A stretch of DNA of 64,000 bases from Lutraria lutraria (GCA_964023205.1 OZ026848.1:4454501-4518500), one strand, 5' to 3'; counted from the first letter of the stretch, positions 35,801-46,184 are shown. Translations and numbers: made by a program. Notes: generated by a model not told the origin, from the letters alone.

Positions 35801-36314
35801 AAAGTGGAAGTCAATGAATATGACATTACATCATCAAATTCAAAACACTGTAAGTTTTTCTGACTCATTCAAAGCATATGAAATAGCAATTACAATGTAC
35901 ATAAGATAGCTAGAAGTAATGGTATTTGATAACGATTAGACGATGATTGCAAAGTACACATACGTGCATTCTAAAATGAAATTGCTATCCCGATACAAGG
36001 TTAAAGATTAATTTATGCTCAATTTTTTATCTTTCTACAAACTCATACAAAAAGACACTTGAATATTATAGTAAAGAAAACTTTTAACCACCAATTATCT
36101 ATGACTTGATAATTTCTTACCTTTCAAAAACAATTCTGACAACTACTAAAACAAGACCCAGAGCGAATCCAAAGTGTAAGTCAGAGACTTGTGGGTAATA
36201 TGTATCAGATCCCGGCTGGTTCTCCAAATCCTTCCATCCGTAATGCTTTCCAAACACCAAGTTGGGGAACCATAAACGTTCATCCCAAAATGTATCATAT
36301 ATGGTTTGAAACAT
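20668..36314 (-). CDS. CerS-like: Ceramide synthase (homeobox + TLC/Lag1p domain), complete, 10 coding exons (copy A)
   Basis: Ceramide synthases N-acylate sphingoid bases with fatty acyl-CoA in the ER membrane. Exons, 5' to 3': 36314-36121, 35181-35061, 32262-32156, 24570-24513, 24030-23980, 23037-22945, 22470-22342, 21932-21826, 21461-21302, 20841-20668. They sum to 1,194 nt, 397 residues plus stop, the usual family length, and every junction keeps frame with GT/AG ends. Residues 1-65 hold the N-terminal segment and first membrane helix; 106-140 the truncated homeodomain (QTDWSVRQVEVWFRKRKK); 141-340 the multi-pass TLC core with His216-His217 in DFTQMMIHHSAT and Asp244/Asp247 in LHDSADPWL, the expected active-site residues; 341-397 a tail with the acidic cluster DLDDESSEE, like the phosphorylated tail of other CerS. 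Introns run from 364 to 7,585 bp and are full of mobile elements. Acyl-chain preference cannot be told from sequence alone. Confidence 0.95.
21302..21461 (-). CDS. CerS-like: CerS copy A coding exon 9
   Basis: Codes VLYSTTFEVLDIIDAPYFAN and the last membrane helix up to KFSQGE (residues 288-340). The loop between the last two helices, here around FEVLDIIDAPYF, is where vertebrate studies place the acyl-chain selectivity determinant. Acceptor TTTTCAG, donor GAG|GTAAGA. Confidence 0.93.
21826..21932 (-). CDS. CerS-like: CerS copy A coding exon 8
   Basis: Codes FAKLGIYLKWKTSTDVLFGV and on to SRIFILPY plus two bases of Thr287. AKLGIYLKWK matches the AK.xxY..... segment of the family, followed by a membrane helix. 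Acceptor TTACAG, donor AC|GTATGT. Confidence 0.94.
22342..22470 (-). CDS. CerS-like: CerS copy A coding exon 7 (Lag1p catalytic motif)
   Basis: Codes DFTQMMIHHSATIVLLYFSW through LVLILHDSADPWLA (residues 209-251). The His-His pair and the HDxxD motif of the Lag1p region are both intact, which argues for an active enzyme. Acceptor TTTTTTCAG, donor GCG|GTAAGT. Confidence 0.96.
22675..22752 (-). mobile_element. 78-bp hairpin element, copy 1
   Basis: Begins and ends TCGAGGG/CCCTCGA; the two ~32-base arms pair around a loop of about 14 bases, with a few fixed mismatches. It lies in CerS intron 6, opposite in orientation to the copies at 36448 and 53051. Confidence 0.85.
22945..23037 (-). CDS. CerS-like: CerS copy A coding exon 6
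   Basis: Codes HVTNDIYWYYIIELAFYWGL and on to VTDHRRS (residues 178-208). YYIIELAFYW is the highly conserved helix just before the Lag1p motif. Acceptor CTTCCAG, donor AGT|GTAAGT. Confidence 0.95.
23322..23882. mobile_element. hAT-like fold-back element, 561 bp
   Basis: Outer arms of roughly 175 bp are inverted, imperfect copies (CACAGGTGGxTGTATCAGTG at each end; also ACAATGTGGAACAT and the TAGTAGGCTTT blocks). Flanks TCTCACAT (23314-23321) and TCTCAAAT (23883-23890) agree in 7 of 8 bases, as expected for an aged 8-bp hAT duplication. A separate perfect 24-bp inverted repeat (23633-23656 and 23691-23714) with a 34-base loop sits in the middle. Located in CerS intron 5. Confidence 0.7.
23980..24030 (-). 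CDS. CerS-like: CerS copy A coding exon 5
   Basis: A 51-bp exon coding KPWLTKTINCWTDWPVQ (residues 161-177), the conserved KPW...W..(Y/W)P.Q loop of ceramide synthases. Acceptor ATTTCAG, donor CAG|GTAATC. Confidence 0.93.
24513..24570 (-). CDS. CerS-like: CerS copy A coding exon 4
   Basis: Codes WQLLFYTSSFIYGLCVLWN (residues 142-160), the first membrane helix of the TLC core. The first base completes Ser141 from the previous exon. Acceptor TTTACAG, donor AAT|GTAAGT. Confidence 0.93.
25414..26579. mobile_element. ~1.16-kb tandem-unit element, copy 1 (Helentron-associated/pearl-like?)
   Basis: Begins with the small hairpin AGGGCCAAGATGGCCCT and ends with the hairpin TAGCTCAC...GTGAGCTA; the phrase GCTCACATG near each end forms subterminal inverted repeats. 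The body is ~130-150 bp units around TTTGACCTxGTGACCTxGTT and TTTGACCCxAGxTGACCCAT, followed by a GACGACGCACGACGC tract. Layout recalls bivalve pearl elements and Helentron-associated elements, by inference. No protein is encoded; ORFs here are chance. In CerS intron 3. Confidence 0.8.
26886..28057. mobile_element. ~1.16-kb tandem-unit element, copy 2
   Basis: Nearly identical to copy 1 over its length, same orientation, about 300 bp to the right in the same CerS intron. Short shared sequence (TTAAAGGGAGATCACTGCG) follows both copies at 26715 and 28110. Confidence 0.8.
28601..28770 (+). mobile_element. Tigger-like MITE (CTACAGTxxAACCTCTC family)
   Basis: Shares GAGCAACAACCTCTC and CCAAAGGGTGTTGCTTTG with 32737-32914 and 51372-51553; the left end is degraded. 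In CerS intron 3. Confidence 0.65.
29313..30851. repeat. ~165-bp tandem array, about 8 units, within a short inverted-repeat frame
   Basis: ACAAAGGGC(C/T/G)ATAACTCA recurs at 29453, 29610, 29758, 29928, 30095, 30260, 30430 and 30597, each followed by GCACAACTAGGCT and CTTCTGTGAAGTTTCATTGA. A (CCGA)n tract (30748-30800) precedes the right end. ATACCCCCAGAT at 29313 and ATCTGGGGGTAT at 30840 are inverted. The whole block splits a copy of the dispersed repeat seen at 16600-16800. In CerS intron 3. Confidence 0.8.
32156..32262 (-). CDS. CerS-like: CerS copy A coding exon 3 (homeodomain remnant)
   Basis: Codes residues 106-140, SLSKQTDWSVRQVEVWFRKR then KKRDATPTIKKFCES. RQVEVWFRKRKK matches homeodomain helix 3, and KKFCES is the short conserved link to the TLC core. 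Acceptor TTTTTTCAG, donor AG|GTAAAG, ending in phase 2. As in other animal CerS, the front half of the homeodomain is missing. Confidence 0.95.
32737..32914 (+). mobile_element. Tigger-like MITE, full copy
   Basis: Starts TACAGTACAACCTCTC and ends GAGAGGTTGCTGTA, with GAGCAACAAC blocks inside. TA at the outer ends fits a Tc1/mariner/pogo-type target. In CerS intron 2. Confidence 0.75.
33550..34753. mobile_element. Harbinger-like non-autonomous element, 1,204 bp
   Basis: Ends CCCCGCCACAAA(A/C)GAAGCA are inverted and flanked by TAA (33547-33549 and 34754-34756), the 3-bp duplication of PIF/Harbinger elements. Both subterminal regions are crowded with ACTTCA and GCTTC/GAAGC motifs, and the centre (33830-34400) is unrelated A+T-rich DNA. 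No transposase is visible. In CerS intron 2. Confidence 0.75.
34880..35052. mobile_element. Tigger-like MITE beside a CerS splice donor
   Basis: TAATAAAACCTCGATTATCG at the left and CGGATAATCGAGGTTTTACT at the right are inverted ends. On the CerS strand the element starts about 8 bases into intron 2, just after the donor GTAAGT at 35060. Confidence 0.8.
35061..35181 (-). CDS. CerS-like: CerS copy A coding exon 2
   Basis: Codes YLVTPIGYKLGIKKPRVPYV and on to KQQPDYE (residues 66-105), the linker between the first helix and the homeodomain. Acceptor TTTTAG|A, donor GAG|GTAAGT. A Tigger-like MITE begins about 8 bases into the following intron. Confidence 0.92.
35239..35345 (+). mobile_element. 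tRNA-derived SINE fragment (GCGGCCGTG family)
   Basis: GGCCGCGTTCATGGCCTAAT followed by a tRNA-like B-box region and GTACTGGTTAAAATAAAATC; matches the heads of 15663 and 17726. In CerS intron 1. Confidence 0.55.
36121..36314 (-). CDS. CerS-like: CerS copy A coding exon 1
   Basis: Codes MFQTIYDTFWDERLWFPNLV through VVRIVFE and the first two bases of Arg65; the donor reads AG|GTAAGA. Residues 50-64 form the first hydrophobic segment. The ATG has A at -3, and a possible acceptor (CTCAG) lies a few bases upstream, so the 5' UTR may be spliced. At the site where many CerS carry an N-glycosylation sequon this copy has PNLV, with no Ser/Thr. Confidence 0.93.
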
Positions 36315-36404
36315 TGTCTGAGTCTTAATATTGAATAATGTTGAATTTCTTCACAGGCTTATAAAACGACAACAACCTGAAATAAAAATAAAATATTTTT
36401 AGAG

Positions 36405-36660
36405 TGGGATCTCCGTTGTCGAGTTGGTATGATCTTAGAACAGTAATTCGAGGGCTTAGCGCAACACTGTCGTAACTTGTTCTTATTTCAATATGAGTTA
36501 CGACACTGTTGCACTGAACCCTCGAACTGTCAGCCATGTCACCCCTATTTGATCCAATCCTACGTGGGACAAAAATTCACATGTAGGGAATCTGTCCAGC
36601 TAGCTTACGGATATTCGGTGGTTCTATTCAGATCACATGCCCAAGTTTTCCACCGCTCTT
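36405..36660 (+). mobile_element. SINE (core-domain family), interrupted by the 78-bp hairpin
   Basis: tRNA-like head GATCTCCGTTGTCGAGTTGG, then after the hairpin ATTCACATGTAGGGAATCTG, TCCAGCTAGCTTACGG and TCGGTGGTTCTATTCAGATC, the core block shared with other copies. It lies immediately upstream of CerS exon 1. Confidence 0.65.
36448..36525 (+). mobile_element. 78-bp hairpin element, copy 2
   Basis: Same 78-bp structure, 134 bp upstream of the CerS ATG and inside a SINE (36405-36660). Arms read TCGAGGGCTTAGCGCAACAC and, inverted, TCGAGGGTTCAGTGCAACAG. Confidence 0.85.
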
Positions 36661-36837
36661 AAAACTAAGTGAAAAGTCGCCCAGTCTATTGGGGATGAGG
36701 GCGTTAACTTGTGACTCAATTTGTAAAATGGTACCGTTCCACAACAAGCTGCGTAACACTTCAGAATATAAAAAAAATATTAATACGTACGTAGGTTGTC
36801 ATAAATGACCAAACCTACATCTACATGTAAGAAAAAC

Positions 36838-38007
36838 AAGAGGGCCAAGATGGCCCTATATCGCTCACATGACAATCACTGTTCACTCATTAAAACATTG
36901 TTTTGAACCGGTGACCTAGTTTTTGACCCCAGACGACCTATGTTCGAATTTGTCTTACATATCATTAGGACACACAGTCTGACTAGGTTTGGTGAAGATA
37001 CGATCAAAATTTGACATCTACAGTGTTAATAAGGTTTTCCTAAGATTTGACCTTGTGACCTGGTTTTTGACCCTAGGTGACCCATATTTTAACTTGTCCT
37101 TAATATCATTAAGACAAACAATCTGACAAGGTTTGGCTAAGATCCAATCAAAACCATGACATTTAGAGCTTTTACAAGATTTTTACCTAAGATTTGACCT
37201 TGTGACCCAGTTTTTTAACCCGGCTGACCCATGTTCATCCTTCACCCACATAGCATTGAGGCAAACATTTTGACAAGGTTTGGTGAAGATCCAATTCAAA
37301 CTGTGACATCTACAGTGTTAACAAAGTTTTCCTAAGATTTGACCTGGTGACCTAGTTATTGACCCCAGATGCCCCATATTTATACTTGACCGTTATATCA
37401 TTAAAACAAACGATTTGACTAAGTTTGGTGAAGATCCAATAATAACTGTGAAATCTACAGTGTTAACATGGTTTTCATAAGATTTGACCTAGCGGCCTAG
37501 TTTTTGACCCAAGATGACCCATGTTCGAACTCGTCCAAGATATTATGAAGACAAACATTCTGACAAGGTTTCATGATCATCCAATCAAAACAGTGACTTC
37601 TAGAGTGTTCACAAGGTTTTCCAGCAATTTGCCCTAGTGACCTAATTTTACTACAGAAATTACCCATTATCAAACTTGACCTACATATTATTAAAATAAA
37701 CATTCTGACAAAGTTTCATGAAGATCCAGTCAAAACAGTGATTTCTAAAGTGTTCACAAGGTTTCCCTTATTTGGCCCTGGTGACCTAGTTTTTGACCCC
37801 AAATGGCCCAATATCGAACTCGTCCGAGATTTTGTTGATATTAACGTTCTGACCCAGTTTTGCTAAAATTGAGCTTAAAATGTGGCCCCTAGTGTGGTCA
37901 CAACATAAAGTATGACGACGCACGACGCACACCGCACGACGCCGGACGCCGGACGGAGAGTGATCCTATTAGCTCGCTTTGTCACTTTGTGACATGTGAG
38001 CTAAAAA
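36838..38007. mobile_element. ~1.16-kb tandem-unit element, copy 3
   Basis: Same element and orientation as copies 1 and 2, about 0.5 kb upstream of the CerS ATG. Differences between the copies are scattered single bases, so all three are young. Confidence 0.8.
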
Positions 38008-40140
38008 CAATCATATTGGCTATTCCATGAAATATTAATTATTTAAATAAACAAGGCCAAGCACATTCGAGCAACATTTATTGCGACACCTGAAGCAACA
38101 GTTCCCAACAGTAACAGAATGAAAAAGATATTACATATTCACAGGAATGTCAAACACGGTCCCTGAGGTGTCCATCGCCACCTAACCAGACACAATGTGA
38201 TTAATTTGTACAGGTCAACAATACCAGAGAATGCGTGAGTACATCATCATGTTAATAATTCACTATAGCAAGATAGAAACACATAATGATGCAAATTAAA
38301 CCATCGAAATGACAACATCAGCTTAATGTCAGCCACATGATCACTCGAATAATTAATTTACCAGGCGAAAACATGCATCATGTATCCTTTGTCTTTTTAC
38401 GTGTTGCATAATAAATCTAACGTATACATGCGGTCATAATTATATCCTGGAAGTAAAAAATTGAGACGGCAAATACCTAGTATCTAAAATCAGTGAGTCT
38501 AACGTTTAAAATAGCATCGGTGATTGATTGGCGTAAATGATTTCACTGAAACTGTAAAAAAACATTTAATTATATCACTGAATCAAGTTGCAATTAAAAA
38601 ATGAATTGTTTATGCGTGTTATAAGAAATAATCACCAAACCACTTATTTCAACAGCAAATTAGAAAAAAATATCGTTTTTATAAACATACCAAGGTAATT
38701 TATCAGCCTCCGTATTTTAAACATTATGCAAGCATGATTGCACGTGACTAGGACACAAAAATCCACTTGAGAATGTTTGCAAATAAATCATACGATGGTG
38801 ATGCATGCATTTTTGTACTCGGCGGCATGACTCATGGATTAAAGGTCGATGTCGTAAAGCAAAGGATTCATCGTAAGAACTAAATATTAATGAATAGTGT
38901 GTTGTTGTACAATAACAAGTTATATGAGAAGGAAACATTGCGTGCACAAATTAAGATCCAGAATTTCTTGGAAATATTTTTTTTTGTAATATAGTACACA
39001 ACAGACTTTACGTCTGCTACGATTCTAGAACAGTCTTAAAATAATACTGCATGTATCGATGTGAAATGACAAATCGAAATATCACTACATAATTTATTAT
39101 ATACACTATAAGGCACATTCAAATATGTTCAAAACTCTTGGTAGACACACACAAACATAGGCCTATATGACACTCGGTGCATGTGTTGTATACCCAGGTT
39201 AAAGTCACTTAAGCATGTGGATTTATCGGTCGTAATAGTTTCTGTTTGTCATCTAAGAGAGGAATCCGGAGTGTTTTCCTCACGTGCATACTTAGCAAGA
39301 AAACATTTTATCATTGAAAAAATGCTATTTATTGAACAACTGTGTTTTCCCCGCATTCATGTTATGCGTAACGTCACAAAGTGACGTCACGCGCTCTATA
39401 TATTTCCAGTTTTCACAGCCAAAATTTATGAGTGTCTTCCGAAGAAAAACGGCCCGTTTCGTCGTTAATTATTGCTTTGGGATAATATTAAATATTTTTT
39501 ACAACAAAAAGCTAATGGGACTTTAAAGATAATTATAACACCCAGAACGTCTAGACTTTTCACACGTCCATAATGAACTGTTCGATTCAATATCATTTCT
39601 AAATTCCATTACCTTATAATACAACATAATGTCTGTGTAATTTTCTTAAGCAATAGGAAAGTGGGTGAATATTTTGATAGAGGGCAATTAATTACCCTAA
39701 GACCAGACATAAATGGGCTATCTATTCGACCAGATATATTTACAACGATCATATAGTTCTCAAAAGTAAACGTACGAACACATTTGGGGACGGACCGAAC
39801 CTCCAAAGTACCTTTCAGAACCAATCAGTAACACGCAAAGAAAACCAAGAATGGCAGAAACCATGCGAGGTGACTATTTTTACTTCATTCCATAACCACT
39901 GATGATTGTGATTAGACCGAGTATTACTGACATTGCATGACAACCGGTGTCATGTTTTGCGTTGCAGCGAACAACATTAATAGATGTAAACAAACATAGC
40001 ACAATGGATTGAGTTACGTTCTGAATGCGCTAAAAATATGACGAAGAATTAACATATCATATGTTCACACATTAATGACATGGACGATGAATACGTTCAG
40101 ACGGATTATATAACGAGTATAATTGTGGTTGCATAGAAAT
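38008..40140. other. Intergenic, nothing recognised
   Basis: A+T-rich; several ORFs up to 76 codons without domains. No repeat recognised beyond short A/T runs. Confidence 0.4.
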
Positions 40141-40321
40141 TACAGTGTAACGTCCATGGACGGTCACCTCCGAACAACAGCAACCTCTCTTATACACCTA
40201 GTATGCTACCAACCCAAATTAACGTTTAACTCTATTTTCACTCCCTCAACAGCAGTCACCTCCTTACAACAATCTCGTTGGTCCTTCCCATTTGTGACTC
40301 TTGTAGGGAGGTTGCGCTGTA
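40141..40321 (+). mobile_element. Tigger-like MITE, diverged
   Basis: Begins TACAGTGTAACGTCC and ends GGAGGTTGCGCTGTA, with CAACCTCT and ACAACAGCA blocks resembling the 32737 copy. Confidence 0.55.
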
Positions 40322-40359
40322 GTATGAAAAGTAACAAACTTATTCATTATAAGAAAGAT

Positions 40360-40990
40360 ATTGCGGACGATGATGATGATGTTTGCTATGATGATAATGA
40401 TGAGGATTTTGATTATTTTGACGAAGTGACCGTGTTCAAAGAATTGAAGATGCCAATAAATATGATAGTGATGGCGTAGATAATGGAGCAAATACAAGAA
40501 TTAAGCATATGTATATGATTGTCGTAATGATGGTAATGCTGGTTTTGATTATTTTGACAAAGGTACGTACCTTGTTTAAAACATCGATGATGAAATATCT
40601 AGAGTATGATGGTGACAGAGTAGACCTAAATAATGGAGTAAATACTAATAGTGTTTAGAATGATTGCGATAATGATACTGATGGTATTAATGATGATGAA
40701 GATTCTGATTATGTTCATGGCTATAATGAGTATGAATACGCTGGTGACGATACTGATAATAGTTAAGTAAAGACAATGTTGGTAATGGTTTATAAAAAGA
40801 AGATGATAATCATTACATGGTACATTAATGATGATACAACTATTGATGTGGGTGATGGTGGTTTTGCTGATGATGATGATGGTGGTAAAGTTAATGACGA
40901 ATATGATGATATTACTGCTATTGATTGTTGATAAACTGATGATGATGATGGTAAAGTTAATTAATAATGACTGTACTAAAGATGATGATT
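40360..40990. repeat. GAT-rich low-complexity tract
   Basis: Interrupted (GAT)n and (GATGATGATGGT)n sequence. ORFs on both strands rich in Asp, Met or Ile come from it. Confidence 0.8.
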
Positions 40991-41984
40991 TCGATGGGGT
41001 CCGGGGCGTATATACCGATGCAACGTGCACAAACCGCAGTGTTGTATTTTATCACAATGCACTAAAGAAACCCTTTATTACAAAGGTATGAAATTCTACA
41101 GATGTACGTATCACGTGTATATGAGTATATTACTCAGACAGACATAGCCAGCCATTATCCGGATAATTACACTGTTCTGACAATAGACAGTAATAATGTA
41201 TTGATAATGATTATATATGTTCAGCTATAGATTGTCACTGATGAAAAGATCGTTACATCACAAACAGGTGTTATACCACGTGTTGGAACATATCAAACAG
41301 GCGACAAAATTAATTAGGTAAACACATGAACTATAGGTTCACTATCTAGATCTTATGACTTCACTAAATATCTAATAGATAAATTCTATGTTTGATGGTA
41401 CTAAACTAATTTCAATATCATGACATACAGGGAAATATCGATCAACTTTTTGAAAACAAGAACTTTTTTTGTTGTTCGGTACGAACACTGTGTTAATTAA
41501 GACCTTTAATACTTAATTAAGACCAATCCTCAACAATCGATCAGGATTTTTTCCTAGATACAGAAGAGCATCGATTAACCTTCCGACTACGAAAATAGTT
41601 CCAATTTTATAATTCAATGGCATATATGCAAATTCAAATATTATTTGTATTTATGCCAAAAGCAGATGGCTATCCAAAATCGTAATCGAGTAATACAAAA
41701 CAGATGTAAAAAATCTAAACAATACCTTACCTCAGAATACTACGATATTTACTATCAGAACGTACATTTCAAGGAATGATCACGTCATAAGTTTTAAATG
41801 ACGCCATAATTCACGTGATATACATATGCTAATTGCTGAACTATTTTTGGTGATCAATCAAAGTAGAGAAAGTACATGTAACGGGGACATAGGATGGATC
41901 CCCGACCTATGTTCTCAGCTATTACGGGGATAATAAATGGGGTTACCCATCAGGGGCCAAGTACATGTAACGGGAGCAATTTTA

Positions 41985-42080
41985 ACAATTGCATGGCGGA
42001 TGTAGAAAAGCGTAGTACTTTGGTCTGCATCAAAATTCATGCGCGCTGAGCGAGTGAAGGCTATGGAAAGCTGAAATATC
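41985..42080. repeat. Dispersed repeat (GCATGGCGGATGTAGAAAAG family)
   Basis: TTTAACAATTGCATGGCGGA, AAGCGTAGTACTTTGGTC and TGCATCAAAATTCATGCGCG match 16600-16800. Confidence 0.65.
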
Positions 42081-43077
42081 ATTCAGTAAAAAAAATTCAG
42101 ACAAAAACCAAACAGTACAAAGAAATTCAACTTTGACTGCTTTGTAGTTCGGAACAGCAGCATCTCCTTTGAACAGGGCTTTGATGAGTTTATCAAGCAT
42201 TTAGAAAATACAGCAAGCCTCACTGAAAATAATAGGTTGATATCATGAAATTGTCTTATTATTGAACTGGTCGCTAAGTGGAGGGTTCACTGTAACTTAT
42301 ATTCCCAGTATAGTTAACTGTAGTATAATAATGGTAGACACCTTTTCGAGAATAATTGAGTAAAAAGTGCGATTTCAAGTTATACACTCAAAGCCTGTTG
42401 CATGGTCACCCTTAACAACGATCGTCCGACGACGAATCGTAGCATTATCATTCTGGACTAAACTTAACTCAAACAGAAAAGTTTAACTAATAAATAACGT
42501 TACATGTAAATACATATCCACAAAATAACACCAGAAACCAACTGAAGAGCCCCGTTAGAATGAACTTTTTGGAATCTGAATATTAACTACACTATATCCA
42601 TACCTCACTGTATCCATGACAACGAAACGTAGAAGGACGTGTTTAGGATAAAATAAATAAGTATACTGTACCAGGTAATTCACTATATCCTAGTTCACTA
42701 CAACCGTGTTTTACTGTAGACCATATCGTATCACCCTAACAACTCATATATACAGTATATGTAATACGATGTATATACAACTATCGACACAATATATACG
42801 CGTGCTCACAGCATTTCCACGCTGTTCATGTGATGAATAAACCATATCCAATTTCTATCTTGACGTAGCACTTGAATATATTCTTAAACCAATAATTGAG
42901 ATGTTTCCGATGTCTTTCGGTTTTGGTTTGTTTCGGTGCAACAATATTTTAGTTACATAAGGTGGCTAGTTCACCTAAACAGTTTCCATGGACTGTACTA
43001 ATTTACCCATCCAAAAAGGAGCCACTATCTTCTCCTTTTCTGGTAGCAAATCGATATTTTTATATTTTTTTCACAGA

Positions 43078-43160
43078 AGGGTGTGACCTGAGGCGATCGG
43101 CCGGATTCGAACCCGGAAACAAGTAACAGCACACTATCCACTGGAACACGTCCGCGGCTT
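43078..43160 (-). mobile_element. tRNA-like SINE head
   Basis: The minus strand reads GCCGCGGACGTGTTCCAGTG, GATAGTGTGCTG and GGGTTCGAATCCGGCCGATC: A-box- and B-box-like elements in tRNA spacing. It does not fold as an intact tRNA with a clear anticodon stem, so I call a SINE. Confidence 0.5.
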
Positions 43161-43462
43161 TATTCCAATATATACATACAATGCTAGTCATATGATTACA
43201 ACAAAATGCAAAGCGCAAAAATTGCAGACCTAATGTAAGCATATCTAAAATTAGAAGCGATAGCTATATCCAATATTGATAATAAAACGAATTGTCTGGA
43301 GAGAACATTTGGCTCATACAATAGACTACGTATCTCTTCATATTTCGATCCATGATGCACGCTTATGACAAACATATCGGCACACACTTGTTTTGGTTAA
43401 TTTAAAGTTCAGTTGAAGAAACTTATACTTAGCCGCACAGCTTCATGTAACATTTGTATATG

Positions 43463-43640
43463 CAATCAAACCTGTGAACATAGGACATCCTTAAGAGCGA
43501 CTTATTGTCAGGTGGCCTTTATTGGGACGTCATTTTGTTCTAAATAATCTATGACACAATATGTAAAAGAAATGCCTTTATTCACACGATGAACCGTTCA
43601 GATGTGACCGGTAACACAATGCATGCATAACAAACACAGA
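43463..43640 (+). mobile_element. Tigger-like MITE (CAGTCAAACCTG family), diverged
   Basis: CAATCAAACCTGTGAACATA, GGTGGCCTTTATTGGGACGT and CATTTTGTTCTAAATAAT match 9080-9257. Confidence 0.55.
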
Positions 43641-44448
43641 GTAATAATGACAACGACTGGTTCTAAACCGAACATGATTATTCAAGTGCATGGAAATGTT
43701 TTCAGCAGTTAAGGCAAAACTGTATATCTGCAGGTAACACCTCTCATCCTAACGATATCCCAAAGAAAATCGATTTACAAGGCGGACTACTTCTCCGATA
43801 AGCCAATTGCTGGTAATGCCCCTATTTCCTAGACTTTTTAAAGGTTTCTCAAAATTAATGTTTGGTTGTAGTTGCCTGATAAATGATTGAATGTATATTC
43901 AATGATTTTAATTAGTTCTTGGTCGAGTTTTAAATATTTCGTATATCCATTAACGCATGTAATAATTCATCATCAAGTTGCAAGCAATGTTGCATTTAAT
44001 ATGAGAAATACTGGGCGTGTTCTGTGTTAAGAAATGTACAAAAAATCGAACGATTTCATCATCCCGTTTGTTAAATTCGAGGAACCTGTTGTATCCTGCA
44101 TGCATAATCATTCATATGAATGTTAATTTGCAAATTCATTTAGGAAAAATGATACGTTCATTCTACAAAACCTTCCTCTAATACAAGTTGATTTAATTAT
44201 TTAAAAAGTATGATATCGTGAAAATAACTTAAACCAGCAAGAATATGGTTTTACACAATTTCGTGCACGTGTCTGAACATCGTAATTATTGTCATGCAAA
44301 TGATAAACCATGTTCCCCACCTGATACTTAACCAGAATGCATCATTCACATATAATTTATCATATTTTTTGCAATATTTCGAATATCTGACATCGTTGTG
44401 CAAAATTAATGCAATCCATTACCGACAAATCAGTTAATAATGAAATTG

Positions 44449-44766
44449 GGTGATCGGTGGTCGAATGGTAACACACTGGACTACTAAATGAAATCTCGTG
44501 GGTTCGTTTCTCGGCTGCGCCAGGGACGCTTTTCCAGTGTCCCCACCCTAACTACCGAGGCAAGTACTGTGTCTAGGGTATCACGGGAGGAAATGGCGAG
44601 GCGTGTGTCAGTGCTTCACATCGAGCACAATAAAGAACCAGGAACACTTTTAAATAAAAAGTAGGGACATAAATGTGCAGTTCTCCTGTATTTTATCTCC
44701 CCTCTCTGGGATGGCTCTGAAATTACCATAGCTGTCGAATGGGCCGTTAAACAACAGACAAGTAAA
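44449..44766 (+). mobile_element. tRNA-derived SINE (GGTGGTCGAATGGTAAC family), copy 1
   Basis: A box TGGTCGAATGGTAACA, B box GGGTTCGTTTCTC, then CCAACTACC-type body, AAGAACCAGGAA and the end ATAGCTGTCGAATGGGCCGT. Second copy at 48986-49350, same strand. Confidence 0.75.
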
Positions 44767-45850
44767 CTAGCATTTATTTGTGAACAGTTCCACCATGGTT
44801 AAGCCTACGTGTACACAAAGAACATGTATTCCTCGGTTTATAATTGCTTCTGTGTAGTGTGTACACACATACTAAAGTATCCGAACAATGAAGCCCTCGT
44901 TAGTAACACGTGTACTTTCACAATAAGTTTTTATAATTATTTAAACAATGAAATATACAGAGATTAAGGTACGTTCGTACTTATCATTTTTTTCTTCAGA
45001 GGTAAACTTCAAAATATTATTCCCTTCACTAAAAACAGACTAACAACAATAACACGTTCATTAAGTCGCGAAGTTATAGTATGTACAGTCATTTAGATGC
45101 GTCTTACCTATTGTTTTATATGCATCATGCCTATCATCGTATAAGTAATCTGAACTATGGCCTGCAGCCTTGATATACAAAATGATATTTTACCGAGACA
45201 TTGAATTCGGAAGGAAATGTCACAAACACACGATAACAAGATAATTACATTTAATTATTATTCTAGCTTGAAGTGTCGTTTCCAAGTCAATTAAGCGAAA
45301 AGATATCATCTAGTCTGGGTGTCATGAGTGTTCCGGAATCTATCGATGATTGTCGAGTACTTCCGGAAAACTAGATACCTTGATGTCAAATTGAATATGC
45401 AACGAAATAAATTAGGCTCTAAATGCAGACGATATTTATCTACTTATTCATACGCCTTACGATATATTATGTCACACGCTATTTTGAAATAACAAATAAA
45501 TAATGCTCGACTCGGATACGATTTTAAACATTTGAATTTGAAGTAAATTTGTGAACTTTATGTTGAAAACTAGCTATGCTTTTAAATATGCAAATAAAAC
45601 AAAAACAGCACTACATACGAGTATTTATAGTTTTGTGGTGTTCAACTAATGGTCATGTACTGTGCACTAAAATAATCAAAGTACTGACAATGCACATAAT
45701 AGCCTAACTGAACTTACATATTAGACATCAATACATGGTATACAACCTTATAGGACGCAGCACATTGATCATTATGTATTTATACCAAGGTAGTATCATT
45801 GATTTTGTTTGTTTGTTTATACATATATCGAGTTTTACAACCCTTTTCAA

Positions 45851-46054
45851 CAGCCAGAGTCACACGAGGCGGACAGTTCACCTAACCATCTTCCCTGGGA
45901 AGAACCAGTACTATACTCCCGACCTCCTTAAGCCACTGCCTACTTTCTCACATAAAAAGACATGGTCGGTAGCGGGACTCGAACACACGACCCTCTATCA
46001 GTGAGAAGTTACAATGATTTGAAGTTAGAGACTTTTACCACTCGACCACGGAGG
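45851..46054 (-). mobile_element. tRNA-derived SINE, full copy
   Basis: On the minus strand: CTCCGTGGTCGAGTGGTAAA head, GTGTTCGAGTCCCGC B box, GTGAGAAAGTAGGCAGTGG, TACTGGTTCTTCCCAGGGAA, ending CCGCCTCGTGTGACTCTGGC. Head resembles a Ser/Leu-type tRNA. Confidence 0.75.
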
Positions 46055-46184
46055 AGGGTCAGTATCATTGAACATTGAAAGAATGTCCAAAGTCATAACG
46101 AGTTCTTGCAGTATTTTATTGACTGTGGTACAAGGCTGCGACTCACCGCTGAGAGTTCAAATCCAACATTGAACAAAAGTACAC

